DNA of 64,000 nucleotides from NCBI GenBank assembly GCA_963740215.1, contig CAVUDJ010000021.1, forward strand, positions 62,001 to 126,000. Direction: 5' to 3'. How positions within the stretch are numbered: the stretch's first letter is position 1; each line of letters starts with the position of its first letter. The position numbers and the translations under genes are program-made. The notes beneath the pieces are model-generated. The model worked only from the letters and a program-made list of their open reading frames with translations. It did not search any database and had not been told where the DNA came from. The DNA comes from CAVVAL01 sp963740215 (GTDB taxonomy: Bacteria > Actinomycetota > Actinomycetes > Mycobacteriales > Cryptosporangiaceae). Of the stretch, positions 7,981-17,938 are shown piece by piece.

Positions 7981-9198
7981 TCAGAAGCGGGCGGCGTAGC
8001 CCGCTCTGCGCAGCGCCGACAGCAGCTTCTCCGAGTGCTCGTTGCCCCTGGTCTCGACGCTCAGCACCACTTCGACCTGGCCGAGGGTGAGCCGCGCTGT
8101 GTAGCGGCGGTGCTCCACGTTCAGCACGTTGACGCCCTGCTCGGCGAGCAGCGTGAGCAACCCGGCGAGCGACCCGGGCCGGTCGGCGAAGTCCACCGTG
8201 AAGTGCAGGTATCGGCCGGCGGCGGCAAGGCCGTGCTCGATCACCCGGTGCAGCAGCAGCGGGTCGATGTTGCCGCCGGACAGCACCGCCACGACCGGAC
8301 CCTCGAACCGGTGCGGATCGGCCAGCAGCGCACCAACCCCCACCGCGCCGGCCGGCTCCACCACGAGCTTCGCCCGCTCCAGGCAGAACAGCAGCGCGCG
8401 GGAGATGTCCTCCTCGGTGACCGTGACGATCTCGTCGGTCAGCGCGCGGACGTGCTCGAACGTCAGCTCGCCGGGGCAGCCGACCGCGATGCCGTCTGCG
8501 ATCGTCGACATCGTCTCCAGCGCGACGGGGCTGCCCGCTGCTAGCGACCGGGGGAAGGCGGCGGCGCCCAATGCCTGCACACCGACCACCTTGACGTCCG
8601 GCTTGAGTTCACGGACCACTGCGCTGATTCCCGCGACGAGCCCCCCGCCGCCGGTGCCGACCAGGATGGTCTTCACATCCGGGCACTGTTCGAGGATCTC
8701 CAGCCCGACCGTGCCCTGACCGGCGACGATGTCGAAGTGGTCGAACGGGTGGATGAAGATCGCGCCCGTATCCTCGCTGAACCGCTTCGCCGCGACGAGG
8801 GCATCGTCCACGGTGTTGCCGGTCATCTCGACGTGGGCGCCGTAGGCCTTGGTGGCCGCGATCTTGGGCAGCGGGGCGCCCGTCGGCATGAACACGGTGG
8901 ACGCCGCGCCGAGTAACCCGGCTGCGAGCGCCACGCCCTGTGCGTGGTTGCCTGCGCTGGCGGCCACCACGCCTCGCGCGCGTTCCTTGTCGGAGAGCCG
9001 GGCGATGCGGACGTAGGCACCGCGGATCTTGAACGAACCGGCGCGCTGCAGGTTCTCACACTTGAGCCAGGCCGGAGCGCCGACCTTCGCGGCCAGCGGG
9101 CGGCACTCCTCCAGCGGCGTCACCCGCACGACATCGTCGAGCAGTTCACGCGCCGCGAGGACGTCCGCCAGGCTGACCAGCCTCGTTGCCAGTGCCAT
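7981..9198 (-). CDS. ilvA: Threonine ammonia-lyase (threonine dehydratase) with C-terminal ACT domain
   Basis: 405 residues from the ATG at 9198 (MALATRLVSLADV). A fold-type II PLP enzyme: the lysine of GSFKIRGAY near residue 55 binds PLP, ASAGNHAQGVA binds the substrate carboxylate and GTGGGGLVAG the cofactor phosphate. The last ~75 residues (LHFTVDFADRPGSLAGLLTLL...) form one ACT regulatory domain. Converts L-threonine to 2-oxobutanoate and ammonia. Size and single ACT domain fit the short, catabolic-type threonine dehydratases, but in actinobacteria this is often the only enzyme feeding isoleucine synthesis. Confidence 0.92.
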   Translation of the reverse strand: MALATRLVSLADVLAARELLDDVVRVTPLEECRPLAAKVGAPAWLKCENLQRAGSFKIRGAYVRIARLSDKERARGVVAASAGNHAQGVALAAGLLGAASTVFMPTGAPLPKIAATKAYGAHVEMTGNTVDDALVAAKRFSEDTGAIFIHPFDHFDIVAGQGTVGLEILEQCPDVKTILVGTGGGGLVAGISAVVRELKPDVKVVGVQALGAAAFPRSLAAGSPVALETMSTIADGIAVGCPGELTFEHVRALTDEIVTVTEEDISRALLFCLERAKLVVEPAGAVGVGALLADPHRFEGPVVAVLSGGNIDPLLLHRVIEHGLAAAGRYLHFTVDFADRPGSLAGLLTLLAEQGVNVLNVEHRRYTARLTLGQVEVVLSVETRGNEHSEKLLSALRRAGYAARF

Positions 9199-9266
9199 GC
9201 GCCGATCGTGCCATCCCGGTCGCCCGATCCGCCTGCTGGGGCGCACACTGTTCGCGGGGAGGCGCC

Positions 9267-10628
9267 ATGACGACCGTGACTCTGGGACGGGATCGGGTGG
9301 TTCGACCGCCGGGTCCGACGTACTCGTCGCTCGGCAGCCTCCGGGCGGTGCGGCGGCTAGGCCCGAACGCGTTCTTCGACTCGGTCCACCGCGACTATCC
9401 ACGCCTCGCCTACCTGCGGTTCGGCAGCGAGCACGCGTACCTGCTGTTCGAACCGGACCTGGTCCGCACGCTGCTGGTCGAGTACGGCCGGGCGACGGCG
9501 AAGGGCCGAGGGCTGGAACGCGCCCGGGAACTCCTCGGGGAGAGCCTGCTCACCAGCGAGGGCGAGTTGCACAAGCGCCAGCGACGGCTGGTCCAGCCCG
9601 CGTTCCACGCCGACCGTATCGCCGGCTACGCAGGTGTGATGTGCGAGGAGGCGCGGCTCGTCGCCGACCGGTGGCGGGACGGCGCCTGTATCGACATGTC
9701 GGCCGAGATGTCCCGGCTCACGCTGCGGATCGTCGGCCGCGCCCTCTTCGGCACCGAGCTGAGCGAGACGGACCTCGCTGTGGTGGCCCGCGCCATGAGC
9801 ACGTACTTCTCCCGGTTCTCGCTGCTCATGATGCCGGCCGCCACCCTGCTGGGCCGGATACCGACGCCCGCCAACCTGCGGCTCCGCGCTGCCCGCGCCG
9901 ACCTGGACCGGCTCGTCTACCGGCTGATCGCCGAGCACCGCGCGGCCGGCGACACCGGCGACCTGCTGTCGATGCTGCTGCTCGCAGGCGCGGAGTCGGG
10001 CGAGCAGATGTCTGACCGGCAGATCCGGGACGAGGCACTGACCCTGCTGCTGGCCGGCCACGAGACCACCGCCAACGCGCTGACCTGGTGCTGGCTCCTG
10101 CTCGCCGGAGACCGCGCCGCGGCCCGGACACTGCATCGCGAGGTCGACTCGCTCGGCCGCCAGCCCGCGCCTGCCGACGCCGACGCGTTGCCCTTCACTC
10201 GTGCCGTCGTCGCCGAGTCGATGCGGCTCTACCCGCCTGCCTGGGCTGTCGGCCGGCGCGCGACCGAACCGCTGACGATCGACGGGTACACCGTCCCGGC
10301 CGGATCGCTGATCGCCACCAGCCAGTGGATCGTGCACCGGGACGAGCGGTGGTGGGAGGAGCCGTTGGGGTTTTGCCCCGGGCGGTGGATCGGGGCGGAC
10401 GGCGAGTTCCACGATCCTGCCCCGCGCGGAGCGTACTTCCCGTTCGGCGCGGGCCGGCGGGTGTGCATCGGCGAGTCGTTCGCGTGGATCGAGGCGGTGC
10501 TGGTGCTGGCCACGCTCGCGCAGGGCTGGTCGGCGTCCGCGCTCCCCGAGACGACGATGGACACGCGCGCCGCCGTGACACTCCGGCCCGCGAACGGGGC
10601 TCCACTACGGCTGCACTACCGCACGTAA
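9267..10628 (+). CDS. Cytochrome P450
   Basis: 453 residues, ATG at 9267 with GGGGAGG four bases upstream. Motifs: I-helix AGHETTANAL, K-helix E-S-M-R, and the heme loop FPFGAGRRVCIGESFA with Cys400 as axial ligand. The extra length and the W-x-V-G-R-R pattern resemble the CYP3/CYP4/CYP102-like type rather than classical short actinobacterial P450s. No ferredoxin or reductase gene is adjacent, so redox partners must be elsewhere. Substrate cannot be told. Divergent from ilvA with 68 bp between starts. Confidence 0.92.
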   Translation: MTTVTLGRDRVVRPPGPTYSSLGSLRAVRRLGPNAFFDSVHRDYPRLAYLRFGSEHAYLLFEPDLVRTLLVEYGRATAKGRGLERARELLGESLLTSEGELHKRQRRLVQPAFHADRIAGYAGVMCEEARLVADRWRDGACIDMSAEMSRLTLRIVGRALFGTELSETDLAVVARAMSTYFSRFSLLMMPAATLLGRIPTPANLRLRAARADLDRLVYRLIAEHRAAGDTGDLLSMLLLAGAESGEQMSDRQIRDEALTLLLAGHETTANALTWCWLLLAGDRAAARTLHREVDSLGRQPAPADADALPFTRAVVAESMRLYPPAWAVGRRATEPLTIDGYTVPAGSLIATSQWIVHRDERWWEEPLGFCPGRWIGADGEFHDPAPRGAYFPFGAGRRVCIGESFAWIEAVLVLATLAQGWSASALPETTMDTRAAVTLRPANGAPLRLHYRT

Positions 10629-10668
10629 TGTCGGTGCGGTTCGGCGAAGCGCGACATAGCGTGGGGCC

Positions 10669-12081
10669 GTGACGTCACCCGCTCCGACCACGCTCGGCGC
10701 ACTGCGCGACGCCGGGCACGTCCACCGCAGCGTCAAGGCTGAGCTGCGCGAGAACCTGCTGGACAGGCTCGCGCTCGGCGCCGAGACCTTCCCAGGCATC
10801 GTCGGCTTCGACGACACGGTGCTGCCCGAGCTCGAACGGGCCGTCCTCGCCGGCCACGACCTGGTGATGCTCGGCGAACGTGGTCAGGGGAAGACCCGCC
10901 TGCTCCGGTCGCTCGTCGAACTGCTCGACGAGTGGACCCCGGTGATCGACGGCAGCGAGGTGAACGACCACCCGTTCGCGCCGGTCAGCGTGTGGGGCAG
11001 GCGGATCGTGGCCGAGCGCGGCGACGACACACCCGTGACGTGGCTGCACCGGTCCCTGCGGTACGGCGAGAAGCTGGCGACGCCGGACACGAGCGTCGGC
11101 GACCTGATCGGCGACATCGACCCGATCAAGGTGGCCGAGGGCCGCACCCTGGGCGACCCCGAGACCATCCACTTCGGACTCGTTCCGCGCACGAACCGTG
11201 GCATCGTCGCGATCAACGAACTTCCCGACCTTGCCGAACGCATCCAGGTGGCGCTGCTGAACGTGCTGGAGGAGCGCGACATCCAGGTCCGCGGCTACCA
11301 GCTCCGGCTGCCGCTCGACCTGTTCGTCGTCGCCTCGGCGAACCCCGAGGACTACACCAACCGGGGCCGGATCATCACCCCGCTCAAGGACCGGTTCGGC
11401 GCCGAGATCCGCACGCACTACCCACTCGCGCTCGTCGACGAGGTGGAGCTGGTCGTGCAGGAGGCGAAGCTCACCTGGCCCGGCGGGCAGCACGCCGCGC
11501 CCGTCGTCCCCGACCATCTGGTCGAAGTCATCGCCCGGTACGCCCGTGCGGTTCGCGACGCGCCGCAGGTAGACCAGCGCTCCGGGGTCAGCGCCCGGTT
11601 TGCGATCGCAGGCGTGGAGACGATCGCGGCGGCGGCGGTGCGGCGGGCCGCCCGCACCGGCGAGACTGCCGTGGCCCGCGTGTGCGACCTGCCCAGCGTG
11701 GTACCGGCGAGCCGCGGCAAGGTGGAGTTCGAGGACACCGAGGAAGGTCGCGAGCTGGAGGTTCTCGACCACCTCCTCCGCCGCGCGGTGGCGCAGACGT
11801 TCCGCGCGCACCTCGCCGGCCTCGACCTCTCCGGTCTCCAGACCAAGTTCGACGACGGCGCAACGGTCGTCGCCGGTGACGAGGTGTCCGCCGCCGATCT
11901 GCTGCGCCAGCTCGGCCCGGTGCCCGGACTAGCGACGCTGCTGGAACGGCTCGACGTGCCGGACGGCGCCGAGTCGCCCGGCCTCGCCGCGGCGGCGGTC
12001 GAGTTCGCCCTCGAAGGTCTGCACCTCAACCGCCGGCTGGCGAAGGACGACACCGACGGCCGCACGGTCTACGGCGGCTGA
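10669..12081 (+). CDS. MoxR/magnesium-chelatase-like AAA ATPase
   Basis: 470 residues, GTG start. Walker A GERGQGKT (residues ~69-76), Walker B-like GIVAINELPDL, and SANPEDYTNRGRIITPLKDRFG, the sensor segment typical of ChlI/MoxR ATPases. The 3-bp gap to the following von Willebrand A gene makes this a two-gene operon of the Rv0958/Rv0959 type: an AAA ATPase coupled to a VWA partner, thought to act as a chaperone or metal-insertion pair. It is not adjacent to chlorophyll or cobalamin genes, so true chelatase function is unlikely. Confidence 0.88.
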   Translation: MTSPAPTTLGALRDAGHVHRSVKAELRENLLDRLALGAETFPGIVGFDDTVLPELERAVLAGHDLVMLGERGQGKTRLLRSLVELLDEWTPVIDGSEVNDHPFAPVSVWGRRIVAERGDDTPVTWLHRSLRYGEKLATPDTSVGDLIGDIDPIKVAEGRTLGDPETIHFGLVPRTNRGIVAINELPDLAERIQVALLNVLEERDIQVRGYQLRLPLDLFVVASANPEDYTNRGRIITPLKDRFGAEIRTHYPLALVDEVELVVQEAKLTWPGGQHAAPVVPDHLVEVIARYARAVRDAPQVDQRSGVSARFAIAGVETIAAAAVRRAARTGETAVARVCDLPSVVPASRGKVEFEDTEEGRELEVLDHLLRRAVAQTFRAHLAGLDLSGLQTKFDDGATVVAGDEVSAADLLRQLGPVPGLATLLERLDVPDGAESPGLAAAAVEFALEGLHLNRRLAKDDTDGRTVYGG

Positions 12082-12083
12082 TC

Positions 12084-14036
12084 ATGGCCCGGCGGCGGTA
12101 CCGGTACGGGCCATGGCACGGCGGCCCGGATCCGCTCGCGCCGCCGTACGACGTCGCCGAGGCGATGGACCGGATCGGCGACGACGTCCTCGCCGGCTCG
12201 ACCCCGTCCGAGGCATTGCAGCGGTTCCTGCGCCGTGGCGCCGACGGTTTGCGCGGCCTCGACGACCTGCGGCGGCGCCTGCGGAAGCGGCGTGAGCAGC
12301 TGCGGCGGTCCGGACGGCTGGACGGCACGCTCGACCAGGTTCGCCAACTCCTCGACCAGGCGCTGGAGGCCGAACGCCGCGCGCTGTTCGCCGACCCGGA
12401 CGACCTCGCCCGGCTGGAGGAGGCCGAGCTGGATGCGCTGCCCGACGAGACCGCGAGCGCCGTCCGCGCCCTCGCCGACCGCCAGTGGCGCTCCCCCGAG
12501 GCGGCCGAGGCGTATCAGCGGATCCAGGAACTTCTGCGCAGCGAGGTGCTCGACAGCCAGTTCGCCGGTATGAAGCAGGCACTCCAGAACGCGAGCCCCG
12601 AGGACATGCAGCGGGTCAGGGACATGCTCGCCGATCTCAACACGCTGCTGGCCAAGCACGCGCGTGGCGAGGACACCACGCAGGCGCTCGACGACTTCCT
12701 GGACCGGCACGGCGAGTTCTTCCCCGACCGTCCGTCCACCGTGGACGAGCTGATCGACCAGCTGGCCCGCCGCGCCGCCGCACAGCAGCGGCTGATGGAC
12801 GGCCTCACTCCCGGCCAGCGCGACGAGCTGTCCGGTCTGATCGAGGCGGCCTTCGGCGACGACGTCGGCCTCGCGGCCGAGCTGGAGCGGCTCCGCCAGC
12901 AGCTCCGCGCCGCCCGTCCCGATCTTCCGTGGGGCGGCGATCCCCGCATGGACGGTGAGAACGCGCAGGGTCTCGGCGACGCCACTGCGGCGATCGCCGA
13001 GCTGTCCGACATCGAGTCCCTGGATCGCGCGTTCAGCCAGTCGTACGCCGGCGCCAGCCTGGACGACATCGACGAGGAGGCTGTTGCCCGTGCGCTCGGC
13101 CGGCAGGCCGTCGACGACCTGGAGGAGCTGCGACGGATCGAGCGGGAGCTGTCCCGGCAGGGCTGGCTCACGCGGCGCGGCGGCACGCTGGAGCTGTCAC
13201 CCCGTGCGGTGCGCAGGCTGGGCACCACCGCACTACGGCGGGTGTTCGCCCGAATGCACGGTGCCGGACGCGGTCACCACGACGTCACCGATGCGGGCGC
13301 GGCGGGTGAGCCCACCGGCTCCAGCCGCGGCTGGGAGTTCGGCGACACCCAGCCGATCGACGTCGTCCGCACGGTGCGCAACGCCGTCCGGCGAAGTGGC
13401 CGCGGCGCGATCAAGCTCGCGGTGGACGACTTCGAGGTGGTCGAGACCGAGCGGCGTACCCGGGCTGCGGTCGCGCTCCTGGTCGACCTGTCGTACTCGA
13501 TGGCGCTCAACGGCACCTGGGGCGCCGCGAAGTCCACGGCTCTCGCGCTGCACACGCTGGTCACGACGAAGTACCCGCAGGACGCGATCGAGATCATCGG
13601 CTTCTCGCAGTACGCCCGGGTGCTCCGCCCCGCCGAACTCGCCGGCCTCGACTTCGACCCGGTGCAGGGAACGAACCTGCAACACGCGTTGCTCCTCGCG
13701 CGCCGCCACCTGACCCGGCACCGCGACGCGCAGCCCATCGTCCTGGTCGTCACCGACGGCGAGCCCACTGCGCACCTTGAACGCAACGGCGAGGCGCTGT
13801 TCTCCTGGCCACCGCTGCCCGAGACCATCACGCTGACGCTCGCCGAGGTCGACCGTGCCACGCGTTCGGGCGTCACGCTCAACATCTTCATGCTCGGCGA
13901 GGACCCGCAGCTCGTCGCGTTCATGAACGAGGTGGCGCGGCGCAACCGCGGCCGGTTGTTCACCTCCGACGCGGAGACGCTCGGCGAATATGTCGTTCGC
14001 GACTACCTCCGCTCGCGGTCTACGTTCGGCCGATGA
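12084..14036 (+). CDS. Von Willebrand factor A domain protein, partner of the AAA ATPase
   Basis: 650 residues; ATG three bases after the ATPase stop. The first ~430 residues are highly charged and helical (many E-x-x-R-R patterns, LLDQALEAERRALF, ELERLRQQLRAARP). The C-terminal ~200 residues form the VWA domain with MIDAS motif D-L-S-Y-S, then later VVTDGEPTAHLERNG. The MIDAS residues needed for metal binding are present. Homologues such as Rv0959 accompany the same ATPase. Confidence 0.88.
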   Translation: MARRRYRYGPWHGGPDPLAPPYDVAEAMDRIGDDVLAGSTPSEALQRFLRRGADGLRGLDDLRRRLRKRREQLRRSGRLDGTLDQVRQLLDQALEAERRALFADPDDLARLEEAELDALPDETASAVRALADRQWRSPEAAEAYQRIQELLRSEVLDSQFAGMKQALQNASPEDMQRVRDMLADLNTLLAKHARGEDTTQALDDFLDRHGEFFPDRPSTVDELIDQLARRAAAQQRLMDGLTPGQRDELSGLIEAAFGDDVGLAAELERLRQQLRAARPDLPWGGDPRMDGENAQGLGDATAAIAELSDIESLDRAFSQSYAGASLDDIDEEAVARALGRQAVDDLEELRRIERELSRQGWLTRRGGTLELSPRAVRRLGTTALRRVFARMHGAGRGHHDVTDAGAAGEPTGSSRGWEFGDTQPIDVVRTVRNAVRRSGRGAIKLAVDDFEVVETERRTRAAVALLVDLSYSMALNGTWGAAKSTALALHTLVTTKYPQDAIEIIGFSQYARVLRPAELAGLDFDPVQGTNLQHALLLARRHLTRHRDAQPIVLVVTDGEPTAHLERNGEALFSWPPLPETITLTLAEVDRATRSGVTLNIFMLGEDPQLVAFMNEVARRNRGRLFTSDAETLGEYVVRDYLRSRSTFGR

Positions 14037-15404
14037 GCGAGGTTCCGGGGAGCCAGCCCGGGGCGTAGCGGGTCCACGGGGCCACCTCGCCGAGCTGTCG
14101 TGCCACCGCGAGCAGCAGATCCTCGCCGCCCGGCGCCGCGACGAGCTGCACCGACACCGGCAGGCCGTCCGTGCGCATACCCGCCGGCACGGCGATGGCG
14201 GGCACGCCCGCGGTGTTCCACGCCGCCGCGTACGGGGCGAAGCGCATCGACGAGACCATGTTCTGCTGCCACGACCGGGACGCCCAGCCGGCCGCCTCGA
14301 TCGGCGCCGACGCCAGCACCGGCATCAGCAGCACGTCGTGGTCGGCGAAGAACCGCTCGACCCGTGCGCGCCACGCGTCCAGCGCTTCCTGTCGCGCCCA
14401 CTTCCGGCGGAGCACGCCGTACCCGAGCCGGGCGTGCCGGCGGGTGCGGGGCTGGAGTCCGTCGAGGTCGAGCTTCAGCTCGTCGACCTCGGTGGCAACA
14501 CCGGCGACCCAGTGCGCCATCGTCGTGGCCGCCGTACTCAGCGGGTAGTACGGGTCGGCCTTGCGTACGTTGTGCCCTGCCGTCACCAGCGCGCGGGCGG
14601 CGCGGCTCAATGCGGACCTCGTGTCGGCGTCGGGCCACACGCCGAGCACCGGCGAGCGGCGGGACACCGCGATGCGCAGCCGGCCGGGCGCGGCGAGGCG
14701 CTCTCCCTCACGCCGTCCTGCGAGGACACCGAACCCCAACTCCGCGTCCGGGACGGTCGTCGCAAGGACGCCGTTCTCCGCCAGCCCGACCAGCTCCCGC
14801 CGCCCAACTGCGACGGCACCACCCCCCGCCCGGGCTTCACCCCGACCAGACCGCAGCACGCGGCCGGGATGCGTACCGAACCGAGCCCGTCGTTGCCGTG
14901 GGCGATCGGCACCATTCCGGACGCCACGGCTGCCGCGCTGCCGCCGGACGAACCGCCTGGCGTACGGGCTGTGTCCCACGGGTTGCGCGCGACGCCGTCC
15001 GTGTCGTCGCTGGTCGGGAAGATGCAGAGTTCGGGGACGCGGGTGAGCCCCACCACCACCGCGCCGGCCGCGCGCAGCCGCCGCACCACCTCGTGGTCGC
15101 GGAAGGCGATCTCCCGCGAGGTGACCGCCGACCCGTCGCCGATGTACTCGCCGTTCACCGGGACGTTGTCCTTGATCGCGATCGGGACGCCGGCGAGCGG
15201 CAGCGCGTACCGGTCCGCTCGGCTGTCGACCGCCTCCGCCTCAAGGAGCGCTTGCTCGACGCGGACGGTGCGGAACGCGCCGATCGTGGGATCGACCCGC
15301 TGGATATGGGCCAGGTGTTCGGCGACTACCTCGCGCGCGCTGGCCTTCCCAGTGCGGACCGCCCTGGCGATCTCCGCCGCACTCTTTCCGAGGTAATCAG
15401 CCAT
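14020..15404 (-). pseudogene. Amidase signature family gene interrupted by a frameshift
   Basis: Two minus-strand frames together make one ~460-residue amidase. The first (ATG at 15404, MADYLGKSAAEIARAV) contains the catalytic Lys in GVPIAIKDNVP and the Ser-rich GGSSGGSAAAVASG with the Ser-cis-Ser-Lys triad. It leaves frame near 14790 in a GGCGGGAGCTGG run, and the product resumes as GLAENGVLATTVPDAELG in the next frame to the stop at 14020. One base is missing relative to the expected G-G-S-W-x-G-L-A-E. Intact homologues hydrolyse amides. Either a real inactivation or a sequencing indel. The 3' end overlaps the VWA gene end by 17 bp, convergently. Confidence 0.8.
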
Positions 15405-15439
15405 CTCGACACAGTACGGCGGGGATTTAGAGTCGGGGT

Positions 15440-15919
15440 ATGGCGACACTCGAACCAGTGAAGTTCCGGATCGATCGAGTACCGGCCGAGGCCACGTATC
15501 CGCTGCGCGCACTCGTGCTACGACCCGGGCAGCCGATCGCCGCGGCCGCGCTGGCCGGTGACGAAGACCCGACCACCGGGTTCTTCGCCGCCCGCGACGC
15601 GGCCGGCGCGGTCGTCGGGACGGCGACGGTGCGGCCGGAGCCGTGCCCGTGGCGTCCGGACGAGGCCCGAGCGTGGCGCCTCCGTGGCATGGCGACCGCT
15701 CAGGAGGTCCGCGGCCAGGGTGTCGGCGCGCAGGTCCTGAGGGCGACCATCGCCCACGTGGCGATGGAGGGCGGCCACCTGATCTGGTGCAACGCCCGCA
15801 CACCCGCGCGCAGCTTCTACGAGCGCGAGGGGTTCGTGGTGGAGGGCGACGAGTGGGTCGACCCGGAGATCGGCCCGCACGTCGCCATGTGGCGCCTGGT
15901 CCAGGCGCCCGAGGACTAA
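15440..15919 (+). CDS. GNAT family N-acetyltransferase
   Basis: 159 residues, ATG at 15440. Acetyl-CoA motif A is seen in LRGMATAQEVRGQGVGAQVL, and motif B in ARSFYEREGFVVEGDEWVD. A small soluble acetyltransferase; substrate not predictable. Its stop codon overlaps the stop of the convergent metB gene by four bases. Confidence 0.85.
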   Translation: MATLEPVKFRIDRVPAEATYPLRALVLRPGQPIAAAALAGDEDPTTGFFAARDAAGAVVGTATVRPEPCPWRPDEARAWRLRGMATAQEVRGQGVGAQVLRATIAHVAMEGGHLIWCNARTPARSFYEREGFVVEGDEWVDPEIGPHVAMWRLVQAPED

Positions 15920-17073
15920 CCCAGGGCCTGGTTGAGGTCCGCGAGCAGGTCGTTGACGTTCTCGATGCCGACCGAGAGCCGCACGAGGTCGGCCGGGACC
16001 TCCAGCGGCGAGCCGGCGGCCGACGCGTGCGTCATCCGCCCCGGGTGCTCGATCAGCGACTCGACGCCGCCCAGCGACTCGCCGAGCGTGAACAACTTCG
16101 CCCGGTTGCAGACCTCGACTGCCTCGGTCTCGCCGCCGGTCACGCGGAAGCTCACCATGCCGCCGAAGCGCCGCATCTGCTTCGCGGCCACCTCGTGGTT
16201 GGGGTGCTCGGCCAGGCCGGGGTAGAGCACCTCGGTGACCTTCGGGTGCCGGGTGAGTGCCTCGACGATCCGCTCGGCGTTGTCGCAGTGGCGATCCATC
16301 CGGATCCCGAGCGTCTTGAGGCCGCGCAACGTGAGCCAGGCGTCGAACGGGCCGGCGACCGCTCCCATCGCGTTCTGGTGGTACGCGAGCCGCTCGCCAA
16401 GCTCGGCATCGCGGGCGATCAGCGCACCGCCGACGACGTCGGAGTGCCCACCGGCGTACTTCGTCGTCGAGTGCACCACCACGTCGGCGCCGAGCGCCAG
16501 CGGCTGTTGCAGGTATGACGAGGCGAACGTGTTGTCGACGACGACCAGCGCCCCCTGCTCGTCGGCGAGGCTGCTCAGCGCGGTGATGTCGGCGATCCCG
16601 AGCAGCGGGTTGGTGGGGGTCTCGCACCAGATGAGGACGGTCTCCGGACGCAGCGCAGCCCGCACCGCGGCCAGGTCACCGAGTGGGGTCGGTGTGTAGC
16701 TGACGCCCCACCGCTCCAGCACCTTGGCGAACAGCCGGAAGGTGCCGCCATAGGCGTCGTCCGGGATCACGACGTGGCTGCCGGGCTGGCACACCGTCCG
16801 CAGCAACGCGTCCTCGGCGGCGAGCCCGGACGCGAACGCGAGGCCGCGCGCACCGCCTTCGAGGGCGGCGAGGCACTCCTCCAGCGCGGTGCGGGTGGGG
16901 TTCGCACTGCGGCTGTACTCGTAGCCGCCGCGCAGGCGGCCGACGCCATCCTGCTTGTAGGTCGAGACCTGGTAGATGGGCGGGACGACGGCGCCTGTGG
17001 TGAGGTCGGCTTCCTGCCCGGCGTGGATCGCGAGGGTCTCGAAGCCGTGGTGCATATGAGCGTCATTGGTCAT
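15916..17073 (-). CDS. metB: Cystathionine gamma-synthase / gamma-lyase family PLP enzyme
   Basis: 385 residues, ATG at 17073. Cys/Met-metabolism PLP family: YEYSRSANPTRTALEE, ASGLAAEDALL, and the PLP lysine in VVHSTTKYAGGHSD. SLGGVESLIEHPGRMTHAS is the C-terminal substrate segment. Expected to join O-succinyl- or O-acetylhomoserine with cysteine to cystathionine; gamma-lyase activity cannot be excluded from sequence. In M. tuberculosis metB neighbours greA (Rv1079/Rv1080c); here they are 10 kb apart. Confidence 0.88.
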   Translation of the reverse strand: MTNDAHMHHGFETLAIHAGQEADLTTGAVVPPIYQVSTYKQDGVGRLRGGYEYSRSANPTRTALEECLAALEGGARGLAFASGLAAEDALLRTVCQPGSHVVIPDDAYGGTFRLFAKVLERWGVSYTPTPLGDLAAVRAALRPETVLIWCETPTNPLLGIADITALSSLADEQGALVVVDNTFASSYLQQPLALGADVVVHSTTKYAGGHSDVVGGALIARDAELGERLAYHQNAMGAVAGPFDAWLTLRGLKTLGIRMDRHCDNAERIVEALTRHPKVTEVLYPGLAEHPNHEVAAKQMRRFGGMVSFRVTGGETEAVEVCNRAKLFTLGESLGGVESLIEHPGRMTHASAAGSPLEVPADLVRLSVGIENVNDLLADLNQALG

Positions 17074-17779
17074 GCGGCGAGCGTAACCGCTGCCGTAGCC
17101 GGGCGAGTATCCGCTGCATAGCGGGGTCGGCGGCCTCGATGTCGACCAGCGGACGCACAGGGATCCGCCACTCGCCGACAACCACCTCTATCGCTGGCGG
17201 CAGCTCGTCAACGGCGCGGACCCGCAACTCGCCGTACATCGTGATCCAGCGCATCGGACCGTCGCGCCGCGGATCGATCGCGTCGAATCCCCAGTCGCGC
17301 CAGCGAGGGTTCCAGCGCTGAGCTCGGGCCTTCTCCAGCCGATCGTTGAGCAGGTCCAGATCGGTCATCGCGATCTCCATCGCCTGGACCGGCAGCGGCG
17401 CTCCCTGGACGAAGGCGGCGATCGCGCCCTCGGCGACGTAGGGCACGTCGGCCAGGTGCTTCAGCATCAACGGCAGGCGCCACGCGTGCTGCTCCACTCG
17501 CTCATCCATCGACATGGCGCGGGCTGCATCGATCGCGGCGTCCAGGTCGGCCGCGATCGGCTCGCTCTCAAGACACAGCTGCTTCCCGAAAGCCCCGAGG
17601 ATGCGGTCGATGGCAGCGAGCGACGGCGTGGATCGGCCGGACTCGTACGCCGCCACGGTGGACCGCGCAACGCCGGCACGGCGCGCGACCTGCTGCTGGG
17701 TCAGGCCGGCCTCCTCGCGCTCCCGGCGGAGGAGTTCGGCCGCCGCGGTGGCCGCGGCGCGGCCGATGTCGGAAGCCAT
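17063..17779 (-). CDS. XRE-type HTH regulator with C-terminal antitoxin-like domain
   Basis: 238 residues from the ATG at 17779 (MASDIGRAA); ATG at 17788 is an alternative. Residues ~15-70 form an XRE helix-turn-helix (LLRREREEAGLTQQQVARRAGVARSTVAAYESGRSTPSL). The rest includes a segment MEIAMTDLDLLNDRLEKARAQRW and ends in VDIEAADPAMQRILARLRQRL, resembling nucleotidyltransferase-like or AbiEi-like antitoxin modules, but no companion toxin is adjacent. Its 3' end overlaps the metB start by 11 bp, so the two could be cotranscribed. Confidence 0.75.
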   Translation of the reverse strand: MASDIGRAAATAAAELLRREREEAGLTQQQVARRAGVARSTVAAYESGRSTPSLAAIDRILGAFGKQLCLESEPIAADLDAAIDAARAMSMDERVEQHAWRLPLMLKHLADVPYVAEGAIAAFVQGAPLPVQAMEIAMTDLDLLNDRLEKARAQRWNPRWRDWGFDAIDPRRDGPMRWITMYGELRVRAVDELPPAIEVVVGEWRIPVRPLVDIEAADPAMQRILARLRQRLRSPHDQ

Positions 17780-17881
17780 GTGCCCCATCGTCGTGGGCAG
17801 CACGGGCCGTCTCGCCGGACCGACGGATTCTGTGGACAGAGAAACGCCGTGTGGATAACCGGTTCTGCCCACGACAATCGT

Positions 17882-17937
17882 GTTGAGGTGGGTTACGGAT
17901 TCCGGACACCGGTCCGGAATCCGTAACCCACCTCAAC
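17882..17937. terminator. 26-bp perfect hairpin after yczE-like gene
   Basis: Arms 17882-17907 and 17912-17937 are exact complements (begin GTTGAGGTGGGTTACGGATT) with loop ACCG. It abuts the stop codon of the minus-strand membrane gene at 17939. An unusually long stem for a simple terminator; no U-tract. Confidence 0.75.
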
Positions 17938-17938
17938 C

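Noticed and set aside
10669..14036. True magnesium chelatase (ChlI/ChlD)
   Set aside because: No tetrapyrrole genes nearby and the VWA partner lacks the ChlD AAA domain; the pair matches the Rv0958/Rv0959 type.
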